A DNA stretch of 64,000 bases from PALSA-612 sp963846915 (GTDB lineage: Bacteria; Actinomycetota; Thermoleophilia; Gaiellales; Gaiellaceae), in assembly GCA_963846915.1 (NCBI GenBank), contig CAWJXV010000009.1, forward strand, positions 434,001 to 498,000, given 5' to 3'. Position numbers and translations under genes: made by a program. Shown here piece by piece: positions 1 through 9,022 of the stretch; the stretch's first letter is position 1, and every line of letters begins with the position of its first letter. Under the pieces are notes generated by a model, which was not told the DNA's origin, searched no databases, and was given only the letters and a program-made list of their open reading frames with translations.

Positions 1-81
1 GAGGAGGTCCTCCCGGTCGAGACCGGCTTCCTTGACCTCCGACAGCGAGCCGACCGGCTCGGCTTCACGCGCGATCGCCAT
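1..81 (-). CDS. N-terminus of a truncated gene, possibly a 2-oxoacid dehydrogenase E1 alpha subunit
   Basis: An open minus-strand frame begins at ATG 81 (alternative ATG 87) and runs off the left edge; 27 residues are visible. A GAGAAAGG ribosome-binding site lies 7 bases before ATG 81, which favours that start. The last residues (AGLDREDLL) resemble the segment that opens E1 alpha subunits just before their conserved YR-LVLMR region; compare LDDADLIGLYRQLVLMR in the gene at 51939. This is a guess from a very short peptide; only the existence of a gene start is reasonably supported. Confidence 0.4.
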   Translation of the reverse strand, partial: MAIAREAEPVGSLSEVKEAGLDREDLL

Positions 82-144
82 TCGCATCCCTTTCTCGGTC
101 GAGACGGCGGACACTCTATCGACTGGATTGGCCGTCGCCTCTAG

Positions 145-190
145 CATGGGTGAACCCATGGTTCCCCCATGGACCCCCTCCTTCGCTGCC
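145..190. repeat. dispersed C-rich palindromic repeat, copy A
   Basis: The block CATGGGTGAACCCATGG is followed by TTCCCCCATGGACCCCCTCC. Similar CATGGGGG...CCCCCATG(A/G)(G/A)CCCCCTT blocks lie at 37485, 46803 and 57123, all between genes. The rest of the 194-base gap between the edge gene and the gene at 282 shows nothing else recognisable. Confidence 0.5.
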
Positions 191-281
191 GCTCACGGTC
201 GTGCTGACACTCGGGCTCTCGCCGGGCCGAGCCCGGCTTCGCCCGCCTGGCTGACGCTGCGTACCTGGGCTGGGAGAGGCA

Positions 282-566
282 ATGGGTAAGGCGAGCGACT
301 GGCTGCGAGAGGAACGCCGGAAGATCCTCGGAGACTGGGCCGCCGTGTGCCTCGCGTGCGGATTCGCGCAGCGCTACTTCGACGAGTCGGAGGACGAGCT
401 GCCAGCCGCCTGCCCGCAGTGCGGCGGCGAGGTGCGGTCGCACTGTCCGGCGTGCGGCGCGCGGTTCTCGTCGGTCTTCGCGGTCGAGTGCGAGGCGTGC
501 GGCGAGCCGCTGCGCCCGGCGGAGGTCCACGGAGTGGCGATCCGCAAGCCGCCGGGTTCCAAGTAA
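282..566 (+). CDS. small double zinc-ribbon protein
   Basis: This 94-residue protein has four CxxC knuckles: CLAC near residue 24, CPQC near 44, CPAC near 55 and CEAC near 69. They form two treble-clef or zinc-ribbon units, each probably holding one zinc ion. A ribosome-binding site GGGAGAGG precedes ATG 282 closely. Such proteins act as nucleic-acid or protein-binding adaptors, but nothing here identifies the partner. It is cytoplasmic, with no signal or membrane segment, and transcribed toward the convergent ASCH gene. Existence is well supported by the paired cysteines; the function is unknown. Confidence 0.75.
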   Translation: MGKASDWLREERRKILGDWAAVCLACGFAQRYFDESEDELPAACPQCGGEVRSHCPACGARFSSVFAVECEACGEPLRPAEVHGVAIRKPPGSK

Positions 567-583
567 CGAGTTGCTACTTGGGC

Positions 584-940
584 CTAGGGCCTGATCTCGC
601 TGAAGCGGATGATCGTCACCGTGTCCTCGAGGGACACGTCCCGGTTGTAGAGCTGGCCCAGGAAGCTGGCCATCTCGTCCGGGTGCTTCAGCATCGGGTT
701 GTCGTGCTGGACCTCGTTCGGCGAGAGCTCGCCGAGCGTCTTGACCTCGACCTTGTCGATCACGGCGTCGAAGACCTTCTCCCTCGGGCTGTAGCGCGCG
801 CCGCAGAGCACCTGCACGATCATGCCCTTCCGGTACTTGCCGGACTTGTCGCCGAGGCGGATCGTGGCCGTCTTGCGGTGGGTCCGCAGCTGATCGGCGA
901 CGATCGGTGAGTAGAAGTTCAGTGCGTACATCGCGTGCAT
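584..940 (-). CDS. ASCH-domain protein
   Basis: A 118-residue protein (115 if ATG 931 is used) that matches the ASCH fold: an N-terminal beta strand (YALNFYSPIVADQL), the basic K-T-ATIRLGDKSGKY turn, then a GMIVQVLCGARY strand and a C-terminal VTIIRFSEI strand. ASCH domains resemble PUA domains and are expected to bind RNA or modified nucleosides. The basic, strand-rich first half is consistent with that. It is convergent with the zinc-ribbon gene and lies close behind the NUDIX gene on the same strand. No specific substrate can be inferred. Confidence 0.75.
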   Translation of the reverse strand: MHAMYALNFYSPIVADQLRTHRKTATIRLGDKSGKYRKGMIVQVLCGARYSPREKVFDAVIDKVEVKTLGELSPNEVQHDNPMLKHPDEMASFLGQLYNRDVSLEDTVTIIRFSEIRP

Positions 941-965
941 GGCGGCCCGCCCAAAGGCAGCCGCA

Positions 966-1406
966 TCATATTGGCTCGCCGTCCAGCGCTGCGATGGCGT
1001 TGCGGGCCATATCCCGCTCGCCGCCGTAGGCCAGGAGGCGCGGCGCCTCGTCGAGCGGCAGCCACTGCACGTCCGCGACCTCGTGCGCGTACTCGGCGCT
1101 CACGTCGCCGAGCTGGCCCGACTCGTAGTGCAGCAGGTAGAAGCTGACGACCTTGAAGATACGCTCGCCCTGCCACGTGTAGACGTAGCGGACGTCGCCG
1201 AGCTTGCGGACGAGCGCCCCGCGCGCACCGGTCTCCTCCTCGACCTCGCGGACCGCCGTCGCCTCGGGCTTCTCCCCCTCGCCGATGCGTCCCTTCGGCA
1301 GCGCCCAGAGCCCCTGGGGCTTGCCGCCGGGCCTGATCGCCGCCATCACCGGGCGGCCGTCGAGGACGTGGACGAGCACGCCGCCCGCTGAGAACTCGCG
1401 TTTCAC
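966..1406 (-). CDS. NUDIX hydrolase
   Basis: The Nudix box is complete: G-x5-E-x7-REVEEETG begins near residue 39 of the 146-residue product, preceded by LWALPKG. It hydrolyses a nucleoside diphosphate linked to another group; the FSAGGVLVH opening is typical of diadenosine-polyphosphate or NDP-sugar type enzymes, but substrate cannot be read from sequence. I place the start at GTG 1406 because homology begins there (VKREFSAGG); the open frame extends upstream to 1520 across the groES promoter and CIRCE, which is unlikely to be coding. Divergent from groES. Confidence 0.85.
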   Translation of the reverse strand: MKREFSAGGVLVHVLDGRPVMAAIRPGGKPQGLWALPKGRIGEGEKPEATAVREVEEETGARGALVRKLGDVRYVYTWQGERIFKVVSFYLLHYESGQLGDVSAEYAHEVADVQWLPLDEAPRLLAYGGERDMARNAIAALDGEPI

Positions 1407-1460
1407 GGCGTTCTCGACGTTACAGCTTGTGACATCGTGGGTAACGGTCCGGTTATGCGC

Positions 1461-1490
1461 TTGCGGAGCCCGCACCAATACGGTTAGAAT
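1461..1490 (+). promoter_or_regulatory. groESL promoter (-35/-10)
   Basis: TTGCGG (1461-1466) and TAGAAT (1485-1490) are separated by 18 bases, matching a housekeeping sigma promoter. The predicted start at about 1497 falls inside the CIRCE operator, the usual arrangement for HrcA repression. Confidence 0.7.
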
Positions 1491-1493
1491 TGC

Positions 1494-1520
1494 TTGGCAC
1501 TCTCGATGGTAGAGTGCCAT
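1494..1520. promoter_or_regulatory. CIRCE operator (HrcA binding site)
   Basis: TTGGCACTC, nine bases, then GAGTGCCAT: the CIRCE inverted repeat (consensus TTAGCACTC-N9-GAGTGCTAA) with compensating changes that keep the palindrome at all but the outermost pair. It lies between the -10 box and the groES ribosome-binding site, so HrcA should block transcription at normal temperature and release under heat stress. Confidence 0.93.
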
Positions 1521-1555
1521 CCATCGTCACAAAGTCGGAACACAGGAGGATTTGG

Positions 1556-1891
1556 ATGGATCTGCAACCGCTAGGTGACCGCCTGATTGTCGAGGTCCTC
1601 GATGAGGAGGAGACGACCGTCGGCGGCATTGTCCTGCCCGATACCGCCCGGGAGAAGCCGCAGCGCGGCAAGGTCCTGGCAGTCGGCCCGGGCTCGCGCG
1701 ACGACAAGGGCGAGCTCGTCCCGCTCGAGGTCGCCGAGGGGGACGAGATCGTCTTCTCGAAGTACGGCGGCACCGAGATCAAGGTCGGACTCGAGGATCT
1801 GCTGATCCTCCGCGAGTCCGACGTGCTCGCCAAGGTCGTCAAGGCCGCGAAGTCCAAGGGCAAGCGCGAGCTCGCCGGCTCGAAGTCCTAA
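1556..1891 (+). CDS. groS: GroES co-chaperonin
   Basis: GroES, the heptameric lid of the GroEL folding chamber. The 111-residue product shows the family order: N-terminal LGDRLIV, the mobile loop with EETTVGGIVLPDTA (about residues 19-32), then RGKVLAVGPG and the C-terminal VKVGLEDLLILRESD strand-turn-strand. ATG 1556 is chosen because AGGAGGA (1544-1550) sits six bases upstream and because homology starts there. The C-terminus carries a lysine-rich tail (KAAKSKGKRELAGSKS), longer than most GroES proteins, which usually end soon after the last beta strand. First gene of a two-gene heat-shock operon, 21 bases before groEL. Confidence 0.95.
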   Translation: MDLQPLGDRLIVEVLDEEETTVGGIVLPDTAREKPQRGKVLAVGPGSRDDKGELVPLEVAEGDEIVFSKYGGTEIKVGLEDLLILRESDVLAKVVKAAKSKGKRELAGSKS

Positions 1892-1912
1892 GTTCATTCC
1901 AGGAGGAAACGC

Positions 1913-3541
<1,629 letters not shown>

Positions 3542-3568
3542 CGAGCCGGCACGAGCAGTCGTAACGCG

Positions 3569-3602
3569 CGAAGGCGCGGGCACAGCCCGCGCCTTCGTCT
3601 TT
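3569..3602 (+). terminator. groESL intrinsic terminator
   Basis: A near-perfect 13-bp stem (3569-3581 with 3585-3597), three-base loop, followed by TCTTT. It lies 28 bases after the groEL stop and is the clearest rho-independent terminator in the window. Confidence 0.85.
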
Positions 3603-3652
3603 CCGGGGCTCAGGGAGCTAGGCTCGCGTCACATTCGGCCTAGGAGGGATTG

Positions 3653-4138
3653 ATGAAGCGAGTACTCGTTCTGCTGGCGGTCGTCGGCGTGGCCGTCTAT
3701 GCGACATCGGCGTGGTCGGCGTCGGCTCCGACTCCCACCGAGAAGCAGCTGCTCCGGGACGTCGCCACACTCAAGACCCAGGTGAAGAAGCTGCAGGCCC
3801 AGGTGAAGACGGCGACCGCCAACATCAACACGGTCGGGTCGCTGGCGGCCACCGCCCTTCTCTACACGGTGTGCAGCGACACCCTCACCGCGGACGCGCT
3901 CCAGGGAACGTGGCAGGTCCTCGACCAGGTTGCCACCACCGCGGGCCAGGCCGCCCGCTTCGGGCCCCAGAGCCCGATCACGGCCACGCTCCAGGGCCAG
4001 GACGTCTGCGCGGGCGGAGGCGTCACGCGCTCGCAGGTGGTGCCGCCGACCGTCGCCGGCTTCCAGGCGCTGCTCGCCGGCTTCCACTCGAACAACTTCC
4101 GCGCGCTCGGCGCCTACGTGCTCGCACACCGGAAGTAG
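3653..4138 (+). CDS. secreted protein with coiled-coil segment, unknown function
   Basis: A 161-residue protein. It opens with a Sec signal peptide (KR, hydrophobic LVLLAVVGVAVYA, cleavage probably after AWSASA), followed by a heptad-like stretch (LLRDVATLKTQVKKLQAQVKTATANI, residues about 34-60) that should form a coiled coil. The remainder has two cysteines (VCSDT and DVCAG) that may pair outside the cell. AGGAGG (3642-3647) sits five bases before ATG 3653. I do not recognise the family. It stands alone between the groEL terminator and a hairpin. Confidence 0.7.
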   Translation: MKRVLVLLAVVGVAVYATSAWSASAPTPTEKQLLRDVATLKTQVKKLQAQVKTATANINTVGSLAATALLYTVCSDTLTADALQGTWQVLDQVATTAGQAARFGPQSPITATLQGQDVCAGGGVTRSQVVPPTVAGFQALLAGFHSNNFRALGAYVLAHRK

Positions 4139-4154
4139 CCGCTCGTTCCGAAAT

Positions 4155-4185
4155 CACGAAGGGCCGCGAATGGCGGCCCTTCGTG
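4155..4185 (+). terminator. hairpin, probable terminator
   Basis: CACGAAGGGCCGC (4155-4167) pairs perfectly with GCGGCCCTTCGTG (4173-4185) around a five-base loop. There is no U-tract after it, so termination is inferred from position, 17 bases after the stop of the secreted protein gene and facing a convergent gene. Confidence 0.55.
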
Positions 4186-4287
4186 CGTCCTCAGGGTGGG
4201 GGGAGGTGGGACCCAGCCTGTATCGGCCCTCGCCCCGGCGACTTGGTAGCTAGAAGGGGTGATGATGGGTCGGGACCGCCTCCCGGG

Positions 4288-4899
4288 CTAGAACCCGTAG
4301 CGCTCTTCACGCCAGGGGTCGGCATCGTTGTGGTACCCGTAGCGCTCCCAGAAGCCGGGCTCGTCCGTCGAGCGCAGCTCGAGGCCGCGGAGCCACTTCG
4401 CGCTCTTCCAGAAGTACCGGCTCGGGACGACGAGGCGCAGCGGCCAGCCGTGGTCGGGCGCCAGCGGCTCGCCGTCGGCGTCCCAGGCGACCATCGCCTC
4501 GTCGGCCTCGATCGCCTCGAGGGGCAGGTTCGACGTGTAGTCCTGCTCGGCGTGCGCGACGACGAACCGTGCGGTCGGCTTCGGCTTCGCCAGCTTCGCG
4601 AGCTCGCGCCAGTGGACGCCGTGGAAGCTCGTGTCGAAGCGGCTCCAGCGTGTGACGCAGTGGATATCGGTCGTGAAGTCGATCTGCGGCAGCGCCTTCA
4701 GCTCGTCGAACGTGAGCCGGAGCGGGTTCTCGACCTCGCCCGTGACCGTGAAGTCCCACGTCGCGAGGTCGACGTGCGGGACCGAGCCCGCGTGCAAGAC
4801 GGGCCACTTCTCGGTCAGGTACTGGCCGGGCGGGAGCCGCGCCGGGTCGTAGCCGGCGTCGCGGACCTTCTGCTCGGCGCGAGATCGAAAGAGCGGCAT
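4288..4899 (-). CDS. sulfite-oxidase-like molybdopterin oxidoreductase
   Basis: A 203-residue protein made only of the molybdopterin-binding fold of the sulfite oxidase/MsrP superfamily. It has VTGEVENPLRLTFDELKALP, then HCVTRWSRFD with Cys81 as the likely Mo ligand, and DHGWPLRLVVPSRYFWKSAKW, the conserved cofactor-contact segment. There is no dimerisation domain, haem domain or Tat signal, so it is a short cytoplasmic member; electron donor and substrate are unknown. A TAGTCT -10 box lies seven bases before ATG 4899, suggesting a leaderless mRNA. Convergent with the gene at 3653. Confidence 0.85.
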   Translation of the reverse strand: MPLFRSRAEQKVRDAGYDPARLPPGQYLTEKWPVLHAGSVPHVDLATWDFTVTGEVENPLRLTFDELKALPQIDFTTDIHCVTRWSRFDTSFHGVHWRELAKLAKPKPTARFVVAHAEQDYTSNLPLEAIEADEAMVAWDADGEPLAPDHGWPLRLVVPSRYFWKSAKWLRGLELRSTDEPGFWERYGYHNDADPWREERYGF

Positions 4900-4941
4900 G
4901 CGGCCTAGACTAGTCCGCCCGACGATCCGTTACAGCCCGGT

Positions 4942-5493
4942 ATGGTCGTGCGGCTCGTGGCGCTGGAGATCCTCTTCTTCGTCCTCTGGCTTCCGGCCAG
5001 CATCGTTGCCGCACTCGTCGTCTTCCGCCTCTCGCGCCAGGAGACGAAGGTGCCTCCCGTCGCGGTGCTGGCGGGCGCGATCGCCCTCGCCGGCCTCGTC
5101 GTCTACCCGCGGACGATCAAGGACACCGCCGCCGCCGCGCACCGGTACGAGCGGCTCTGGAGCGCGAACAAGAACCGTCCGGGCGGCCCCTGGGACTGCC
5201 TCACGTTCAACTTCCACGCGTGCGTGCGCGAGCGCGTCTGGGGTGAGCTGCGCCAGATCATCCCGAAGCATGACCGTTTCTACGTCCAGACGGATTACGG
5301 CCTCGTCCGCTTCTGGACGTTCACGTCGCTCCTGCCGCGGATCGCGGTCGAGAAGCCGCGCGACGCGGACTGGGTGATCTCCTACCGCGGCGACCCGCAG
5401 ACGCTCGGCCTTCGCTACTCGACGCTACACACGATCCGCCACGTGTACACGAACGGCGCCTACTCGATCGTGGTCGGGAAGGTGGCACGGTGA
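4942..5493 (+). CDS. membrane-anchored hypothetical protein
   Basis: A 183-residue protein. Two hydrophobic helices near the N-terminus (about residues 5-28 and 38-58) anchor it. The rest is a soluble domain with two nearby cysteines (WDCLTFNFHAC), RFYVQTDYGLVRFWTF and a closing TNGAYSIVVGKV strand, probably outside the membrane. It overlaps the following polytopic gene by four bases (GTGA), so the two are translationally coupled. The soluble domain recalls the periplasmic parts that accompany membrane glycosyltransferases, but I recognise no named family. Confidence 0.7.
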   Translation: MVVRLVALEILFFVLWLPASIVAALVVFRLSRQETKVPPVAVLAGAIALAGLVVYPRTIKDTAAAAHRYERLWSANKNRPGGPWDCLTFNFHACVRERVWGELRQIIPKHDRFYVQTDYGLVRFWTFTSLLPRIAVEKPRDADWVISYRGDPQTLGLRYSTLHTIRHVYTNGAYSIVVGKVAR

Positions 5494-6830
5494 TCCGCAG
5501 CCTGGCGGGGTTGCTGTTCGCGAACGCGGCGTTCCTCGTCGCGGGCGCCGGCCTCGTCCGCTTCCTCGGTTTCCGCCTGCGGGCGAGTGTCGGAATCGCG
5601 TACATGGCGGGCGTCGCGTCGGTCGGCGTGATCTCGACACTCCTCTTGATGGCCGGCCTCGCGCTGCGCGGCTGGCAGGCGCTCGTCCTGTGCGGGTCGA
5701 TCGCGGCGCTCGGCCTCGTCCGCCGCGAGCGGCCCGAGACGACGGCGCCGAGAACCGACTGGCGGGTCGCGGGACCGGCGGCCGGGCTCCTCGGCGGCTA
5801 CCTGGCCGTCCTCTTCGTGCAGTGCCTGTTCCAGGCGCTCAACTCCTGGGATGCCTGGGCGAAGTGGACGATGAAGGCGCGGGCGATCGTCCTGCTCGGC
5901 GGCCTCGACACCTCGGTGTTCGCGAACCAGGCCTACCGGCCGCTCGTCCTTGACTACCCGATGCTGATCCCGGCGCTCGAGGCGATCGACTTCCGGTTCA
6001 TGGGCCGGCTCGACAACCTCGTCGTCCACGTCCAGTTCTGGCTGCTGCTCGTGGGGTTCCTGGTCGCCGCGTTCGAGCTCCTGCGGGACAGGGTCCCGCA
6101 GACGCTGCTCTGGCCGTCACTCCTGCTCGTCGGCACGGCGCCGGCGCTCGCCGACAACCTCACCTCGGCGTACGCCGATGCGCCGGTCGCGTTCTTCTTC
6201 TCGCTGGCGGCGATCGGCGCCTGGCGCTACGTCGTCGTGGGCGAACGCCGCGCGGTCTGGCTCTTCGGGCTGATGGCGGGCGCGGCGGTGGCCACGAAGC
6301 CCGAGGGCAGTCCCTTCGTGCTCGGCCTGTTCGTCGTACTAGTGATCTCCGCACGAGTGAAGCGGCGGCCGCTCCTGCCGGTCGGGATCGCGGCGATCTG
6401 GACTCTGATTGCGATCGTCCCGTGGCGGATCTGGGTCTCGCACCACGGCATCCGCTCGTCGACGCCGATCGGGAAGGCGATCGACCCCGGCTACCTGTGG
6501 GGGCGGGTCGACCGCGTCTGGCCGTCCGTGAAGTCGCTCGTCGAGAAGTCGTTCGCCGCAGACTGGCTGGCGATCCTGCCGATCGCGCTGGCGGTCATCG
6601 TCGTGCTCGTCTGGCGCCGCTCCCACGCGGCGGCGCTGTTCGCGGCCGGCGCGCTCGCGGTCGTCTTCCTGTCACTGCTCTGGGGGTACTGGGTGAATCG
6701 ACCGGGGCTGCATTACCTGCTCTCGACCTCGGGCGACCGGACCGTGACGACCCTGGTGGTGGTCGCGGGCGTGTTCCTCCCGATCGTCGGCGCCGAGCTG
6801 GTCAGATCCCGGAAGACCCCTCCTCCCTAG
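5490..6830 (+). CDS. polytopic membrane protein, glycosyltransferase (GT-C) like
   Basis: A 446-residue protein with roughly ten to eleven membrane helices. After the second helix pair it has NSWDAWAKWTMKARAI, an acidic loop of the kind that carries the catalytic Asp in lipid-dependent GT-C glycosyltransferases (GT39/ArnT-like). A later TKPEGSPF loop follows the usual middle helices. Start GTG 5490 overlaps the upstream gene (GTGA). Likely role: transfer of a sugar from a polyprenyl-phosphate carrier at the outer face of the membrane; the acceptor cannot be told. Function is an inference from topology. Confidence 0.65.
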   Translation: MIRSLAGLLFANAAFLVAGAGLVRFLGFRLRASVGIAYMAGVASVGVISTLLLMAGLALRGWQALVLCGSIAALGLVRRERPETTAPRTDWRVAGPAAGLLGGYLAVLFVQCLFQALNSWDAWAKWTMKARAIVLLGGLDTSVFANQAYRPLVLDYPMLIPALEAIDFRFMGRLDNLVVHVQFWLLLVGFLVAAFELLRDRVPQTLLWPSLLLVGTAPALADNLTSAYADAPVAFFFSLAAIGAWRYVVVGERRAVWLFGLMAGAAVATKPEGSPFVLGLFVVLVISARVKRRPLLPVGIAAIWTLIAIVPWRIWVSHHGIRSSTPIGKAIDPGYLWGRVDRVWPSVKSLVEKSFAADWLAILPIALAVIVVLVWRRSHAAALFAAGALAVVFLSLLWGYWVNRPGLHYLLSTSGDRTVTTLVVVAGVFLPIVGAELVRSRKTPPP

Positions 6831-6839
6831 ACTTGGGGT

Positions 6840-7613
6840 ATGTCGGTCGTCGTCTCGGGAGTGGCCCACCGTCCGCGCGCCTACGTGCACGTGAGCGGGC
6901 CGGACGCAGAGGACTACTTGCAGCGCATGGTCTCGAACGACGTCTCCGTCGATGTCTGCGACGCGCTGCTGCTGACGCCGAAGGCGCGCGTGATCGCCCC
7001 GCTCCGGGTATGGCGCCGAGGGGAGGACGACTTCCTGCTGCTCACCGAGCCCGAGCTCGGCGAGGCCGTCCGCGCGACGCTACTCCGGTCGCGATTCGCG
7101 GCGAAATGCGAGATCGAGCCAGAGGAGCACACGTCGGCGATCGTGTTCGGAGAGGCCGACGGCATTCCGAACCCGGACTACGGCGTGCCCGCCGTCGAGG
7201 TGCTCGACGACCCGCGGGAGGCGACGATCGGCGGCGACGAGCTCGAGGCGATGCGGATCGCTGCCGGGACGCCGCGCTTCGGCCGCGAGATCGACGACCG
7301 TGTGCTGCCGGCGGAGGCCGGGCTCGTCGAGCGGGCCGTCTCGTTCACGAAGGGCTGCTATCCGGGCCAGGAGCCGATCGCGCGACTCCACTACCGCGGT
7401 CACGCGAACCGCGGCCTACGCGTGCTAGGGCTGGACGGAAACGAGCTCCCCGGCTACGACGCCGAGGTCGCGTTCCAGGGCAAGCCGGTCGGCCGCGTAA
7501 CGAGCGTCGCCCGCGACGGCGACCGCATCGTGGCGCTCGCCTACGTCCGTGTCGAAGTGCCGCTGGACGCCGAGTTCGATGTCGGGCCCGCGAAAGCCCG
7601 CGCGCTAGACTGA
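6840..7613 (+). CDS. ygfZ: YgfZ/GcvT-like folate-binding protein
   Basis: The YgfZ signature K-G-C-Y-P-G-Q-E is present near residue 171, followed by HANRGLRVL and a C-terminal beta domain (GKPVGRVTSV). YgfZ uses tetrahydrofolate to help assemble or repair certain Fe-S clusters, such as that of MiaB. The 257 residues are slightly short for the family. TAGACT (6828-6833) lies exactly six bases before ATG 6840, indicating a leaderless transcript independent of the upstream membrane-protein pair. It ends just before tRNA-Arg. Confidence 0.88.
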   Translation: MSVVVSGVAHRPRAYVHVSGPDAEDYLQRMVSNDVSVDVCDALLLTPKARVIAPLRVWRRGEDDFLLLTEPELGEAVRATLLRSRFAAKCEIEPEEHTSAIVFGEADGIPNPDYGVPAVEVLDDPREATIGGDELEAMRIAAGTPRFGREIDDRVLPAEAGLVERAVSFTKGCYPGQEPIARLHYRGHANRGLRVLGLDGNELPGYDAEVAFQGKPVGRVTSVARDGDRIVALAYVRVEVPLDAEFDVGPAKARALD

Positions 7614-7622
7614 CCTCGCCCC

Positions 7623-7695
7623 GCGCCCGTAGCTCAGGGGATAGAGCGCTGCCCTGCGGAGGCAGAGGTCGCAAGTTCGAATCTTGCCGGGCGCA
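7623..7695 (+). tRNA. tRNA-Arg, anticodon GCG
   Basis: A complete cloverleaf: acceptor GCGCCCG/CGGGCGC with discriminator A7695, D stem GCTC/GAGC, anticodon stem CTGCC/GGCAG with loop CTGCGGA, T arm GCAAG-TTCGAAT-CTTGC. The anticodon (7656-7658) is GCG, reading CGC and CGU. CCA is not encoded. Most bacteria read these codons with an ACG anticodon deaminated to inosine by TadA, so an unmodified GCG form is uncommon. Confidence 0.95.
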
Positions 7696-7792
7696 TCGCC
7701 GTGTTCATGCGGGTTTGATGCTCGTTCGAGACGACTCCGCCGGTCGGCTTCGTTCCCAGTAGTGCCCTGTAGCCAGACGCTAGACTCGCGCT

Positions 7793-8350
7793 GTGCCCGA
7801 GGCGCGGCTCGAGGACTCCGGTTCAGGTCTCGCACCCGCCAGCGACGGCTGGTTCATCGTGAACGTACGAGACGCCCAGTGGTTGACGGCGGAGAACGAC
7901 GAGAACAAGCCGCCTGGTTCGGACTGCCGCTTCGAGAGCCAGGAGTTCTGGTTTCCACAGTTCGCCATCAAGGTCCGCGTCCTGGAGCCGGGCCAGCCGA
8001 ACGGCCTCTACCACTCCGAGAATCAGCAGGAGGCGTTCCTTGTGCTTTCCGGGGAGTGCAGGCTGCTCGTCGAGGACGAGGAGCGGCTCCTTCGGACGTG
8101 GGACTTCTTCCACTGTCCCCCCGGGACCGAGCACATCTTCGTTGGCGCAGGCGACGGGCCGTGCGTAGTCCTCATGGCCGGCACGCGAACGCCGGACGAG
8201 CAGCTGCACTATCCGGTGTCGGAGCTCGCGGCGCGCTACGGCGCGGGCGCAGATGAGGAGACGACCGATTTCGAGCAGGCGTCGGTGGGCCGGTTCGAGC
8301 CGTCACGGCGGGAGCGTCCCTCGTACTGGGACCGCCTCCCCTGGGCGTAG
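7793..8350 (+). CDS. cupin-domain protein (paralogue of the gene at 48430)
   Basis: A 185-residue single-cupin protein. The first cupin motif is altered to GLYHSENQQEAFLVLSGE, and the second reads DFFHCPPGTEHIFVGAG; the two histidines and a glutamate could hold a metal ion. It shares DGWF-(V/I)-N-RDAQW and GAGDGPC with the protein at 48430, so the two are paralogues. TAGACT (7781-7786) lies six bases before GTG 7793: a leaderless promoter. Cupins of this shape are sugar-isomerase-like or dioxygenase-like; substrate unknown. Confidence 0.8.
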   Translation: MPEARLEDSGSGLAPASDGWFIVNVRDAQWLTAENDENKPPGSDCRFESQEFWFPQFAIKVRVLEPGQPNGLYHSENQQEAFLVLSGECRLLVEDEERLLRTWDFFHCPPGTEHIFVGAGDGPCVVLMAGTRTPDEQLHYPVSELAARYGAGADEETTDFEQASVGRFEPSRRERPSYWDRLPWA

Positions 8351-8659
8351 CTAACTCCAGCCTTCTCCGCGGCTTCGCCGATCTCGGCCGCGAGCGCGTC
8401 CAGTCGCCCGACAAGACCGGCGTGCGCGCCGCCGACAAGCGTCCCGTACTGCCGCTCGATCATCGCCACGCGGTCCCCATCACCTTCGCGAGCCCTGGCG
8501 GCGAGCGCCCGGGGAGCCACGGCTTTTGCCGCGGCGTAGCTCGGTCAGTGTGAGCGATCGCGAGCAGCGTCACGTCTCGCGCGCGAGCTCGGCGCGGCCT
8601 CCCCGCGCTAGCATCGAATCTCCACCGAGAAGCTCTGCGGGAAGTCAAAGGAGGCCGCG
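8351..8659. other. intergenic stretch, no confident gene
   Basis: These 309 bases hold no convincing gene. A minus-strand open frame (about 8535 to 8352) reads like alanine-rich helical protein (AAKAVAPRALAARAREG, then RLDALAAEIGEAAEKAG) but runs on antisense into the cupin gene and has no clear start; it may be a decayed gene end. TAGCAT at about 8611 could be the -10 box for the ABM gene that follows. Confidence 0.4.
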
Positions 8660-8956
8660 ATGGTCGAGACCTACTCGCATACGACCTGGCGGGTGAAGCC
8701 TGGGAGCGAGGCGGAGTTCGTTCACCGGTGGGAAGACTGGGCCGAATGGAGCCACCGGCAGGGCCTGGGAGCCCACGCCCGGCTCCTCCAGGACGTCGAG
8801 AGCCCGGGGACGTACGTCAGCTTCGGCCCCTGGGTCAGCGTCGACGCGGTCAGGAGCTGGCGCTCGCTCGCCGGCTACCACGAGCGGGTCGCGCGTCTGC
8901 GCGAGGTCGTGGAGAGCTTGGAGCCCCGGACGTTCGAGGTCGTCTCGGAACGGTGA
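8660..8956 (+). CDS. ABM-domain (antibiotic biosynthesis monooxygenase-like) protein
   Basis: A 98-residue alpha/beta barrel protein of the dimeric ABM/ferredoxin-like type: VETYSHTTWRVKPGSEAEFVHRWEDWA is the first strand-helix unit, and SPGTYVSFGPWVSVDAVRSWRSLAGYHERVARL the repeated second half. Members range from cofactor-free monooxygenases to haem-degrading enzymes or simple stress proteins; no catalytic residue assigns one here. It has a strong ribosome-binding site, AAAGGAGG, before ATG 8660, in contrast to its leaderless neighbours. Confidence 0.75.
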   Translation: MVETYSHTTWRVKPGSEAEFVHRWEDWAEWSHRQGLGAHARLLQDVESPGTYVSFGPWVSVDAVRSWRSLAGYHERVARLREVVESLEPRTFEVVSER

Positions 8957-9022
8957 CGATGATGCAACCGTAGTGCTGATGGCGGAGCGACGCCTCTGTA
9001 CGTTCTCCCTTCCGGACCGCTG

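Noticed and set aside
4194..4210. Second G-quadruplex (GGGTGGGGGGAGGTGGG)
   Set aside because: Tracts are irregular (one of only two G, one of six) and the site lies after a gene end, so it is not convincing.
8236..8535. Minus-strand alanine-rich open frame near the cupin gene
   Set aside because: Looks protein-like in places but has no credible start, and continues antisense through the end of a well-supported gene. At most a gene remnant.
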